Source of the DNA: Acidobacteriaceae bacterium
Lineage (GTDB): Bacteria > Acidobacteriota > Terriglobia > Terriglobales > Acidobacteriaceae
Direction of reading: 5' to 3'
NCBI GenBank assembly: GCA_030838385.1
Contig: JAUTWX010000032.1
Span: 1-36,119 of the forward strand
DNA length: 36,119 bases
Positions 15,358-23,385 of the stretch are shown here, piece after piece. Position numbers and translations under genes: made by a program. The notes beneath the pieces were generated by a model. It searched no databases. It saw only the letters and a list, made by a program, of their open reading frames with translations, and was not told where the DNA came from. Each line of letters opens with the position of its first letter. Position 1 is the stretch's first letter.

Positions 15358-15392
15358 GAGAGAAGCCCGGCCATCGGCCGGGCTTCTCTTTT
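15358..15392 (+). terminator. Intrinsic terminator after infB
   Basis: A 13-14-bp stem with GAGAAGCCCGGCC (15360-15372) and GGCCGGGCTTCTC (15376-15388), loop ATC, followed by TTTT with one intervening base. It lies between convergent infB and the M61 peptidase gene; on the minus strand the T-run is poor, so it chiefly serves infB. Confidence 0.9.
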
Positions 15393-15406
15393 GCGATGAA
15401 GACTCG

Positions 15407-17353
15407 CTACTTTGTTGCTGCCGGCGGCGGCGTTAGCGGCTTCACGATGTCGTCCAGCAGATCTGGCGCGCTCGAATCCCGCTCCAGGTGCGGATACTTC
15501 TCACCCGCGTGATAGTCGAGCTTGAGCGTGCGGAAGTGGTTGTCGTTCGAGACGATGAATTCGATGGGTTCGCTGGTGCCCTTGGCTTTCTTCAGCGCGT
15601 CTTTGAAGCCGTCATCGGAGTAGCCGATGCTGTTGACCGCGACGACCTTCCACTGCGGCGCGAAGCCGGCCTTGTAGGCATCGGAGAACATCTTTACGTC
15701 GCTGATGGTGCCGTCCTTGGTGAGACGCAGGCCAATTGAGTAATACGCATCGACGCCACCGCGCCTGCCGAGCGCAGCCTTCTCGAACTTCGTCGGCTGA
15801 TCTTCATAGGTCAGCTTGTATCCGCCATGCTCGATGCCGCCCAGCGGTGCGTGGTTCGCATGCGAGGTGAGGCGCTCGGTCAGGAAGCCACGCCAGTCGT
15901 AGGCGACGACAGAGTTGAGGTCGTTCACGATGTCATCGAAGGTGTAGGGAACGACCTTCGGCGGTGTGTTGCCGCCCACCGCCAGGAACTTGATGCAGAA
16001 GTCATTCAGCGATTTCTGTCCGTGCGTGAGCTGACGGATCGTAGTATCAGCGTCGAGCCACAGCAGCTCGCCTTCGGGATAGTAGTCCTGGCTGCGCCGC
16101 CAGTTGCTGTAGTTCTGTGTGTTGCCGCGTAGAATCTGTGCCGCGATGGCGGTGTCTTCCAAGTCGCGCCAAGTGCGGCCGGGTTTCTGGTCGAGGTTCG
16201 CGGCAGTGAGCGCCAGCGATTCCTTGTACTGCTCCGGCGTCCACAGGCCGCTGCGCGTCGCCAGCACGCCGCCCCAGTATTGCGTCATGCCCTCGTAGAC
16301 CCACAGCAGGTCGCCGCGCATCGGGGTGGCATAGTCCGGCGTCGCAAGGCCGATGGGCCGGCGGTATTTGCCATTCCACGAGTGTGTGAACTCATGCGGC
16401 AGCAGATCGGCGTCGAGCATTGCCATCGAGTCGTCCGAAAGGCCTTTCTCCGGCAGTCCGTTGTCGCTGGACTGGTGATGCTCCAGGCCCTCGCCGCGCA
16501 CGTTGTCGCTAAGTGAGAGGACGAAATGATAGGTCTCATAGTGATGCGACTGGTAAAGCGCAGAAGCTTCGCGCACCAGCCGCGAAAATGAATCGAGGAT
16601 CGCCGGCTTGATCTCGACATCGTCCGGCGCCTCGCCTGCTACGTCGAGATAATGCTTCGGCGTGATCTCCGGCGCCAGTGGAATCTCGCGGAAGTAGCGG
16701 CCGGTGATGAATGGCGAATCGACCAGCATTTCGAGCGGGACGGTCTTGAAGCTGGTCTCGTTCCCGGACTGCTGCGTCGGCGTCAGCGCGGTGCCGGATT
16801 TCCAGCCATCGGGCACGGTGATGCTGGCGGTGATGGGAATGTCGGCGACCGGGATGTGTGCCGGATAGAGCACGACGGAGTTCCACTCCAGGACAGCCAT
16901 GTTCGCGCTGGCGGCGTCGTCTTCGCCGGAGCCGGTGCCACCAGGAACTACGAGGAAGTCGTAGGAGACATCCAGCGAGGTCACGCCATCAGGCACGGTC
17001 AGGTGAATGCCGTACATGTCGACTTCATCGCGCCGCCACGGGATGTCCTTGCCATTCGCGCGGACGAAGACGCCCGTGAGATTGTCGATGGGGCCGGTAG
17101 GACGATGGTTGCCGGGAATCCACTGCGGATATTCGAGCGTCAATGGGCCGGCTGAAACAGGGATCTGCTCGTGCGCATGCAGGATGTGGCGCGGCGCATC
17201 GGTGAGATCGACGTGCAGGATGATCGGCTCACTTGGATGGGCCGGTTCTTTTGCGGCGGGTTTGTGTTTTGCAGCGAGAGCGGGAAGGGTGAGTGCAACA
17301 ACCACAAGCAGAGCAGGGAAGCGGGGGGCGCCATTCGTCATGGAGAAAATCAT
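15407..17353 (-). CDS. Exported M61-family metallopeptidase (glycyl-aminopeptidase type) with PDZ domain
   Basis: A 648-residue exported zinc peptidase. The signal peptide is about residues 1-28 (RFPALLVVVALTLPALAA). Residues 45-240 form the beta-rich N-terminal M61 domain (LTLEYPQWIPGNHRPTGPID). The catalytic region contains LEHHQS, the zinc motif H320-E-F-T-H324 within LLPHEFTHSWNGK, and the third ligand Glu354 in WVYEGMTQYW, all characteristic of M61. The C-terminal 120 residues resemble a PDZ domain (GLRLTKDGTISDVKMFSDAY; QWKVVAVNS). M61 enzymes release N-terminal glycine and some other residues; the substrate here is unknown. The start could also be ATG 17341. It is the last gene of a long minus-strand run, 34 bases after an AraC-type regulator gene. 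Confidence 0.92.
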   Translation of the reverse strand: MIFSMTNGAPRFPALLVVVALTLPALAAKHKPAAKEPAHPSEPIILHVDLTDAPRHILHAHEQIPVSAGPLTLEYPQWIPGNHRPTGPIDNLTGVFVRANGKDIPWRRDEVDMYGIHLTVPDGVTSLDVSYDFLVVPGGTGSGEDDAASANMAVLEWNSVVLYPAHIPVADIPITASITVPDGWKSGTALTPTQQSGNETSFKTVPLEMLVDSPFITGRYFREIPLAPEITPKHYLDVAGEAPDDVEIKPAILDSFSRLVREASALYQSHHYETYHFVLSLSDNVRGEGLEHHQSSDNGLPEKGLSDDSMAMLDADLLPHEFTHSWNGKYRRPIGLATPDYATPMRGDLLWVYEGMTQYWGGVLATRSGLWTPEQYKESLALTAANLDQKPGRTWRDLEDTAIAAQILRGNTQNYSNWRRSQDYYPEGELLWLDADTTIRQLTHGQKSLNDFCIKFLAVGGNTPPKVVPYTFDDIVNDLNSVVAYDWRGFLTERLTSHANHAPLGGIEHGGYKLTYEDQPTKFEKAALGRRGGVDAYYSIGLRLTKDGTISDVKMFSDAYKAGFAPQWKVVAVNSIGYSDDGFKDALKKAKGTSEPIEFIVSNDNHFRTLKLDYHAGEKYPHLERDSSAPDLLDDIVKPLTPPPAATK

Positions 17354-17387
17354 ACCGCCAGAGGCGCTCTATCCTGTCACCGGCTCT

Positions 17388-18296
17388 CTATCGAGCTTTT
17401 CGCAGAAGCTGGCGATAACGACTCGGGGAGTAGCCGATGATGGAGCGGAAATCATTGATGAGGTGGGCCTGGTCGCAGTAGCCGAGATCGAGCGCCGTTT
17501 GCGCACCATCCAATGCTTCGCCCGCCTTCAGCCGCTCCACCAGCTCGTGCAGTCGATAGCGGCGAATCACCCACTTGGGGCTGGCTCCGACGTACTCCTG
17601 AAACAGACGCTGCAGCGAGCGCTGGCTCATACCGCTTTGACGTGCCAGTTGCTGCACGCTGCGAATCTCGCCCTCGCTTTCCGCGGCCTTTGCAATCTGT
17701 TCGACCAGCCGCGTGGCCAGGGCGACATTCGCGTCCGCTGCGGGGAGGCGCGCGCGCAGGAATTCACTCGCGCCTGCAATCAGGTCTTCGTCATCCTGGA
17801 TCGACAACATGGTGATCTGCCACTGTCGCGCGCTGGCTCCCGCACTGGCTCCAAAGATCTGCTCGACCGGCACCATGCGGTTGGCGAGCGTGCCGACGGA
17901 CGCGCCGAGAAATGGCCGAAAGCCGCCCGGTCGAAACTTGATGCCGAAGACGCGTGATTCGCCCTCCAGCGTGGTCGAGAAGCGTGCCGTATGTACGCCG
18001 GCAACGTGAGAGCCGGCTCGGTCGAAGACGATATGAACATTGGGATGAGGCAGCGTCTCCTGCAGGAACGGCTCGCAGCCGCACAGGTCCCAGCTCACGC
18101 TCCAGAAATGTTGAATCCACGGTTGGAGATCGATGGGCGGTTTCCGGCGCGCATGACGCATGCGCCCGTCGGCTGGTGCTGGCCGAAGCACGCCACGTGG
18201 CCTGCCTGCTTCCGGATCGTATATCTCCTCTGCGCAGGAAGGCTGCTCAGGAGTTTTCTTCACCGCAATGGCCTTCATGGAATCAGTGCCGGGCAT
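17388..18296 (-). CDS. AraC-family transcriptional regulator
   Basis: A 302-residue DNA-binding regulator. The start ATG at 18296 overlaps the stop of the upstream gene by one base (TGATG), implying translational coupling; ATG 18278 is an alternative. Residues from about 50 to 180 form an N-terminal sensory region (IDLQPWIQHFWSVSWDL; LPHPNVHIVFDRAGSHVAGV; VFGIKFRPGGFRPFLG) of the type annotated DUF6597. The C-terminal about 100 residues are the AraC double helix-turn-helix (RSVQQLARQSGMSQRSLQRL; ALDLGYCDQAHLINDFRSII; GYSPSRYRQL). It probably responds to a small molecule, but neither ligand nor targets can be read from sequence. Coupling to the DUF5996 gene suggests regulation of, or by, that function. 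Confidence 0.88.
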   Translation of the reverse strand: MPGTDSMKAIAVKKTPEQPSCAEEIYDPEAGRPRGVLRPAPADGRMRHARRKPPIDLQPWIQHFWSVSWDLCGCEPFLQETLPHPNVHIVFDRAGSHVAGVHTARFSTTLEGESRVFGIKFRPGGFRPFLGASVGTLANRMVPVEQIFGASAGASARQWQITMLSIQDDEDLIAGASEFLRARLPAADANVALATRLVEQIAKAAESEGEIRSVQQLARQSGMSQRSLQRLFQEYVGASPKWVIRRYRLHELVERLKAGEALDGAQTALDLGYCDQAHLINDFRSIIGYSPSRYRQLLRKAR

Positions 18297-19195
18297 CAGT
18301 GACGTTCCAGCGCGGCGCGGTCCCATCCGGCTTTGTCCGCAGCCGCGGCGTAGGTGGATTCGAGGAAGGCGCGCACCGTGTTTTCCGGCGATGCCTGCTT
18401 GCGGGCGTCATTGTACCGCAGCAGGAATTCGCCCATCTTGCTGTCGAAATATGCAGCCGCCGGTTGTACCTTCGCATCCGCGAGTGTTGTGGGTGACGGC
18501 GCAGCATAGCAGTAGAAGGCTGCTTCGCCGTAGCCGCCGTTGCCGGGCCAGAAGCCGGCGCTGATGACTTCATGCGAGTAGGCCTCGCGCGTGATGGCAT
18601 CGGCGCCGGGGCGCTCCGGTGCGGGCTTGCCGGAGAAGCGCGTCACCGCGAGATCGAAGCTGCCCCAGAAGAAATGCACGGGACTGATCTTGCCGATGAA
18701 GCCGGAGGAGAATTTCTGGAAGATCTGATCCGCGCTCACCAGCACGCGCCAGAAGCGGTGCGCGTACTCCGGATCGTAGGAGGCGTGCTTCGTATCCAGA
18801 TCGAAGCGGATGGGGTCCTTGATCTCCACCGGCATGGGATGGATGCGTGCATCGACTCCCAGCAGCGTGAGGCATTGCTGAAATTCGAGATAGAAATCTG
18901 CCACCGTTTGCGGCCGGAGCGGGATAGAAAGCGCTGCACCGGTGCTGAGCCGGAAGTGCAGCTCGTGGCTGACGAAGTCGAATTCGATGTCCAGCATCTC
19001 GCCGGCGGTCTGCATCGCGGAGGTGCTCAGTCCACGGGCACTGACGTAGAGCGGCACGTTCCACCAATGCGCCTGCATCGGGCTGAGGGCAAGCCGCACT
19101 TTGCCGACGATCTGGGTCCACATGTGCAGAGTGGAGGCAGTGCGCTCCCATGCGGACCAGTCAAGCTCCGGCCACGGATTCGATTCTGCGGACAT
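18296..19195 (-). CDS. DUF5996 family protein
   Basis: A 299-residue cytosolic protein without a signal peptide or membrane segments. The opening WPELDWSAWERTASTLHMWT and QIVGKVRLALSPMQAHWWNV, the middle FRLSTGAALSIPLRPQTVAD, and the Trp/Phe-rich VHFFWGSFDLAVTRFSGKPA are the pattern of DUF5996, a family of unknown function widespread in soil bacteria. The HSEVI-like stretch with GFWPGNGGYGEAAFYCYAAP is also typical. No catalytic motif is apparent. It starts 64 bases downstream of nrnA and its stop overlaps the AraC regulator start, so the pair forms a coupled unit at the end of the rbfA-nrnA run. The family assignment rests on recalled pattern only. Confidence 0.82.
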   Translation of the reverse strand: MSAESNPWPELDWSAWERTASTLHMWTQIVGKVRLALSPMQAHWWNVPLYVSARGLSTSAMQTAGEMLDIEFDFVSHELHFRLSTGAALSIPLRPQTVADFYLEFQQCLTLLGVDARIHPMPVEIKDPIRFDLDTKHASYDPEYAHRFWRVLVSADQIFQKFSSGFIGKISPVHFFWGSFDLAVTRFSGKPAPERPGADAITREAYSHEVISAGFWPGNGGYGEAAFYCYAAPSPTTLADAKVQPAAAYFDSKMGEFLLRYNDARKQASPENTVRAFLESTYAAAADKAGWDRAALERH

Positions 19196-19259
19196 GCTGT
19201 ACCTCGTAGGACGACGCTATGTTCCGCTGAAACGTGGTCTGACGGCAAGCCGGCGCGTA

Positions 19260-20321
19260 CTAAAAGAGTGTCCGCAGCCGCGCGAGGATCGAATCCGAAG
19301 CCGCGGGCATGGGCCCGGGCAGGGTGCAGCCGCTGGCGTTTTCATGACCGCCGCCGCCGAGGCTCTCGGCCACGGACGCGACGTTCACCGCGCCTTTGCT
19401 GCGCAGGCTGAGCCGTACGCGATGGTCCGGCAGCTCGCGCAGGAAGACCGCAACCTCCACGCCGGCGATGCCGATCGCGTAGTTCACAATGCCTTCGCAG
19501 TCCTCTTCGGCGGCGTTGGTGCGTTCCATGTCCGATGTCGTCACCCACAACCACGCAATGCGGCCGTCGCGCCGGAGGTTGGCCAGCGCCGCGCCCAGCA
19601 GCAGCATCTTCGACATCGGGTTTGAGAAGTAGACATCCTGCGCGATGCGCGGGGGACATGCGCCGAGCCTTACCAGCTCGTGGGCGAGTGAAAAGGTATG
19701 CGTGTCCGTGCCTTCGTAGCAGAACGATCCGGTGTCGGTGAGCACGGCCATGTAGAGGCAGGTGGCCATTTCCGGCGTGATGCGCACCTCTGCCGTGCGC
19801 GCGAGGGTGAAGACCTGCTCGGCAACGGCGCAGGCATCGGTGTCGATCCAGTTGAGGTGAGCGAAGTTGCGGCCGCTGGTGTGGTGATCGATGTTGATGA
19901 GGCGGCGTCCTTCGAGGCCTTTGAGTCGACTGCGTTCGATGCCATCGCACTCCAGCAGGATGACGAGGTCGAAGTCGCCGTCGACCCTCTGCCAGTGCTG
20001 GATGCTCTGCGCGCAGGGCAGCCAGCGATAGATGAGCGGCACGCGGTCGCTGAAGGCCATAGTTGCCTGCTTGCCAAGCTGTTCCAGCATCATCCCGCAG
20101 GCCAGCACGGAGCCGACAGCGTCGCCATCCGGGCGCGCATGCGCGGTCACCAGGATGCTCCGTCCGTCATGGATCGCCTGGAGGATGGGACGGATGGCGG
20201 CATCGCGCCGATGGTTGTACGCAGAGCCTCGTCCGCGCCTCCCCTCTTCTAAGGGCGAGTCCGCAAGAGCGCCAACCAGCGCCGGATCGAGCTGCCGCGA
20301 CATGGAGGCAGACTGCTTCAT
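19260..20321 (-). CDS. nrnA: DHH-family nanoRNase/pAp phosphatase
   Basis: A 353-residue cytosolic DHH/DHHA1 phosphoesterase of the NrnA type, which degrades 2-5-nucleotide RNAs and dephosphorylates 3'-phosphoadenosine-5'-phosphate. Motif I is at about residues 60-75 (VTAHARPDGDAVGSVLACG), motif II is the Asp in LVILLECDG, the DHH signature is INIDHHTSG, a further metal-ligand Asp is in AVLTDTGSFCYEG, and the substrate-binding DHHA1 motif GGGGHENASG is near the C-terminus. The first about 40 residues are a variable extension. The ATG overlaps the rbfA stop (ATGA at 20318-20321), so the two are translationally coupled; the rbfA-nrnA order is widely conserved. The symbol reflects family assignment; specificity between nanoRNA and pAp is not visible. 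Confidence 0.93.
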   Translation of the reverse strand: MKQSASMSRQLDPALVGALADSPLEEGRRGRGSAYNHRRDAAIRPILQAIHDGRSILVTAHARPDGDAVGSVLACGMMLEQLGKQATMAFSDRVPLIYRWLPCAQSIQHWQRVDGDFDLVILLECDGIERSRLKGLEGRRLINIDHHTSGRNFAHLNWIDTDACAVAEQVFTLARTAEVRITPEMATCLYMAVLTDTGSFCYEGTDTHTFSLAHELVRLGACPPRIAQDVYFSNPMSKMLLLGAALANLRRDGRIAWLWVTTSDMERTNAAEEDCEGIVNYAIGIAGVEVAVFLRELPDHRVRLSLRSKGAVNVASVAESLGGGGHENASGCTLPGPMPAASDSILARLRTLF

Positions 20322-20734
20322 GCGCCTTTGCCGGCCTCCGAAGCGGGTGCGGGTGTCTGGGAGGAGCTGCTGCCCTTACGGCGCCGCCTGCGACCCAGCA
20401 GTTCGTCGATGCGGGCCGTCATCCGGTCCGTACGATCGAGGTGAAAGGTAAGCTCCGGCACATGACGGACGCCCATGCGCTCCAGTAGCTCATGCCGGAT
20501 GAAGCCGCGCGCTGACGCCAGCGCTTCGAGCATCGGCTCCTCATCTTCAGCCGGGCCGTCGTTTGCGACGTAAACCCGCGCGGACTTGCCGCCGACGTTC
20601 AGCACCACCTCTGTCACGTGTGCTGAGCCGATGCGCGGATCCGAGAGCTCTCCCTGGATCATGGTGCTGATCTCGTCGCGCAGGGTCTCGGCTACACGGC
20701 CCTGATGGTATTTGCGGGCGCGTTGCTCTGGCAT
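20318..20734 (-). CDS. rbfA: 30S ribosome-binding factor RbfA
   Basis: A 138-residue factor that binds the free 30S subunit and assists 16S rRNA 5'-end maturation and cold adaptation. The start ATG 20734 (MPEQRARKYHQGRVAETLRD) is preceded by GGGAGG and matches the usual RbfA N-terminus; the frame is open further upstream but not conserved. The KH-like core includes EISTMIQGELSDPRIGSAHV, VVLNVGGKSARVYVAND, ARGFIRHELLERMGVRHVPE and FHLDRT. A basic tail (GRRRRRKG) and a Ser/Pro/Ala end follow. The gene lies after ylxP on the minus strand, not after infB, which is 5 kb away in the opposite orientation. It overlaps nrnA by four bases. Confidence 0.95.
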   Translation of the reverse strand: MPEQRARKYHQGRVAETLRDEISTMIQGELSDPRIGSAHVTEVVLNVGGKSARVYVANDGPAEDEEPMLEALASARGFIRHELLERMGVRHVPELTFHLDRTDRMTARIDELLGRRRRRKGSSSSQTPAPASEAGKGA

Positions 20735-20826
20735 GACGAACCTCCCGGGGTAAACCCAAAAGGATACCAGAGTGCACGAAGCGGATCGGAGCATTTATGA
20801 GTTCAGACCAGCGGTGCCTCGGGTGG

Positions 20827-21123
20827 TCACGATTCGACGAAATCCCACCAGGCGTCCCGGACTTCGGCTCCGTGCTCGGCTGCGAGCCGGGTCGCGGCGC
20901 GCTCCACTTCGGTCATCAGCCCGCGAAGGTAGTCGCGCGAAGAGGAGACAGCCGCGATGCCGAGCGTCGCGCTCTGCCAGGTGGTGGCTTCATCCAGTTC
21001 GGCGACGGAGATGTTGAAGCCCTGGCGCAGCCGGTCCTTCATGCTGCGCACTACCTGGCGGCGGTCTTTCAGCGAACGCGAGAGCGGAATCGAGAGCTCG
21101 ACGGTGAGGGCGGCGATGGCCAT
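20827..21123 (-). CDS. DUF503 family protein (YlxP-like)
   Basis: A 98-residue cytosolic protein of the DUF503/YlxP family. The typical motifs are the opening IAALTVELSIPLSRSLKDRR, the QVVRSMKDRLRQGFNISVAE segment, LDEATTWQSATLGIAAVSS and the amphipathic C-terminal helix. The fold is a small alpha/beta ferredoxin-like domain. The gene usually sits between infB and rbfA, and its biochemical role is not well established, though a link to ribosome biogenesis is assumed from context. Here it precedes rbfA by 92 bases and follows the symporter gene by 13 bases, so it is probably read through from the symporter promoter. Confidence 0.9.
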   Translation of the reverse strand: MAIAALTVELSIPLSRSLKDRRQVVRSMKDRLRQGFNISVAELDEATTWQSATLGIAAVSSSRDYLRGLMTEVERAATRLAAEHGAEVRDAWWDFVES

Positions 21124-21136
21124 AGGCGGAGGCGAG

Positions 21137-22603
21137 TCAGGATGCGGGCTCGCTGGGCGCAGCCTCGGTTGCAGGAAAGAACGGTGCGATCTGCTCGCGG
21201 CGCGGCGGCGCGGTACATGCGCTCACCACAATCAGGCAGAAGACGGACGCGATCAGCGCGGGGAAGATCGCATCCCGCTGCGCCAGCACCGCCGGCAGAT
21301 GGTGATGGATAAAATCCGTGTCCCAGAAGACGGTGACGAATGTTCCGATGCCGATGGCGGAGACGGCGCCTGCGGCGTTGGCGCGCCGCGAGTAGAAGGC
21401 AGCCAGCACCACCGGCGTGAGCGCGGCGGAGTAGATGGTGTAGGCGTAGAGCGTCTTCTGCAGAACTGATTGTGTGTGCAGCGCCTGATACAGCGCCCAC
21501 AGGCCGAGACATACGACCATGAGTCGCGAGACGAGCAGCACGGCGCGGTTTGAGGCATCCGGCGCGATGTAGCGAGAGAAGACGTCGTTGACGAGATTCG
21601 TCGCAGGCGAGAAGAGATAGTTGTTGGCAGTGGAGATGATCTTCGCGAAGACGGCACCCATCAGCAGCGGACCGAGCCACGCAGGCAGCCCATGCAATGC
21701 GGACCACGCGATGATCTCGCGCGGATGCTCATGCACCTCCCCGGTGGGAAAGACGACCGAAGCGACAACGGCAAGCGCGACGATAACGGATTCAAGGATG
21801 ACCGTGCCGATGACCCAGCCAACGACTGCCTGCCGTGCAGCCTTCTCCGACTTGGCGGAAAAGAACTTCTGATACATGGACTGGTTTCCGAGCATGAGCA
21901 GCATGGTGGGCAGAAAGAGTTCGAGCGCCTGGATGAGATTGAAATCTCCCAGCACCTGAAAGTGCGTTGCGGGCAATGAAGCGTGCACGCCGTGCCAGCC
22001 GCCGGCACGATGCATCAGGAACGGCAGCGCGAGGATCAATGTAATGGTGGCCAGTATACCGATCAGCACGTCCATGTACGCCACGGACGACATGCCGGCG
22101 ATGGCGGTGAAGACGATGACGAACGCCGCGATCAGATACTTGCCCGCGTCCGACGAGATCGACCCGGGGAAGACCAGGTGCAGAATATCGCCGCCGCCGA
22201 TGAGTTGATAGCTGGTGATGGCGGTGTAGGTGAACAACACGGCGATGACGCCCAGCACGCGCGCCATCTGGTTGTAGCGGACCTCCAGCAGGTCGGGGAT
22301 CGTGAATTGAGCGAATTTGCGTGCGCGTGGTGCGATGAAGTAGATGAGCGCGAGTCCTGCCCAACCGCCGGCAGACTGCCACAGTGCTGCGAAGCCGTGT
22401 TTGTAGGCGTTCTCCGCGCCACCCAATAGCGAGCCGGAGCCAATCCACGACGACAGCAGGGTGAAGACCAGAACGATGGCGGGCAGCGAGCGGCCGGCCA
22501 CCAGGTAGTCGTCCTTGGTGTGCGTCTTGCGCAGGCGCGAGATCGAGACAGTGAGCAGACCGAGAACGATAGCGGCGAGAACGCCGGCATAGAGATGATT
22601 CAT
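21137..22603 (-). CDS. Sodium:solute symporter family (SSS) transporter
   Basis: A 488-residue inner-membrane transporter with about 13 predicted helices, of the SSSF superfamily (LeuT-like fold). Visible family features are KDDYLVAGRSLPAIVLVFTL in the first loop and helix 2, LLSSWIGSGSLLGGAENAYK, the RYNQMARVLGVIAVLFTYTA region, the loop YMDVLIGILATITLILALP and the conserved helix 8-like GAVFAKIISTANNYLFSPAT with the NDVFSRYI following. Sodium or proton drives uptake of an unidentified organic solute. The substrate cannot be predicted from neighbours (decarboxylase, YggS upstream; ylxP downstream). It heads or continues the minus-strand run, 53 bases after yggS. Confidence 0.9.
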   Translation of the reverse strand: MNHLYAGVLAAIVLGLLTVSISRLRKTHTKDDYLVAGRSLPAIVLVFTLLSSWIGSGSLLGGAENAYKHGFAALWQSAGGWAGLALIYFIAPRARKFAQFTIPDLLEVRYNQMARVLGVIAVLFTYTAITSYQLIGGGDILHLVFPGSISSDAGKYLIAAFVIVFTAIAGMSSVAYMDVLIGILATITLILALPFLMHRAGGWHGVHASLPATHFQVLGDFNLIQALELFLPTMLLMLGNQSMYQKFFSAKSEKAARQAVVGWVIGTVILESVIVALAVVASVVFPTGEVHEHPREIIAWSALHGLPAWLGPLLMGAVFAKIISTANNYLFSPATNLVNDVFSRYIAPDASNRAVLLVSRLMVVCLGLWALYQALHTQSVLQKTLYAYTIYSAALTPVVLAAFYSRRANAAGAVSAIGIGTFVTVFWDTDFIHHHLPAVLAQRDAIFPALIASVFCLIVVSACTAPPRREQIAPFFPATEAAPSEPAS

Positions 22604-22656
22604 GGGCTCGGAAATGCCTTTCGGGTCACGAGCGATGCTACATGAAGGCGCAGCAT

Positions 22657-23385
22657 TTAAGCCTTGCCGTAATCGCGCGCGCCGAAGAGTGCAGTGCCCA
22701 GGCGAATCTCGGTTGCGCCCTCCTCGATGGCGACAGCGTAGTCGTGTGTCATGCCCATGGAGAGCGCGTTGAGCTGCAACTTGGGATACCGCCTTGCGTA
22801 GGTTTCGCGCAGCTCGCGCAACTGGCGAAAATAGGGGCGCACGGCTTCGGCGTCGCGCAGATACGGCGGCACGGTCATCAGTCCACGTACGTTCAGGTGC
22901 GTGAGGTCCGCCAGGCGCTCGAGGAGCTGTTCGATCTCGGCGCTCTGCGGGGCGAGGCCACTCTTCGCTTCCTCATCGCTCAGCTTGATCTCGATCAGTA
23001 CGGGCAGCGTGCGATGGAGCGCTGCGGCTGCTGCATCCAGCCGCTCAGCCAGACGAAGGGAGTCGACGGAGTCGATTGCGTCGAAGAGCGAGGCAGCGCG
23101 TGCGGCCTTGTTCGATTGCAGATGTCCGATCAGGTGTGCGTGCAGCTTGTGCGAGTCGCGCAGGGGAATCCATTCCGGCTGCTTGGAATCGAACTCCTGC
23201 ACCTTGTTTTCGCCGATGTGCGTGATGCCGAGCTCGGCAGCCGCGCCAATTGCCGCTGCGGGGTGCATCTTGGTTACCGCGATCAGCGTGATTTCGCTGC
23301 GCGTGCGCTGCACGCGTCGGCAGGCAGCCTCGATGGTCTCTAATACCTGCGCCAGATTGCGCTCTAGCTCGTCGTGAGTGTTCAT
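22657..23385 (-). CDS. Pyridoxal phosphate homeostasis protein, YggS/PLPBP family
   Basis: A 242-residue single-domain PLP-binding barrel protein that controls PLP levels and amino-acid homeostasis and has no demonstrated enzymatic turnover. The PLP lysine is Lys39 in the opening SEITLIAVTKMHPAAAI. Other family signatures are HIGENKVQEF, HLIGHLQSNKA, VLIEIKLSDEEAKSGLAP, GLMTVPPYLRDA and ALSMGMTHDYAVAIEEGATE followed by VRLGTALFGARD-type ending (here IRLGTALFG). Its ATG overlaps the stop of the upstream PLP-dependent decarboxylase gene by four bases, a coupling of two PLP proteins. Confidence 0.94.
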   Translation of the reverse strand: MNTHDELERNLAQVLETIEAACRRVQRTRSEITLIAVTKMHPAAAIGAAAELGITHIGENKVQEFDSKQPEWIPLRDSHKLHAHLIGHLQSNKAARAASLFDAIDSVDSLRLAERLDAAAAALHRTLPVLIEIKLSDEEAKSGLAPQSAEIEQLLERLADLTHLNVRGLMTVPPYLRDAEAVRPYFRQLRELRETYARRYPKLQLNALSMGMTHDYAVAIEEGATEIRLGTALFGARDYGKA

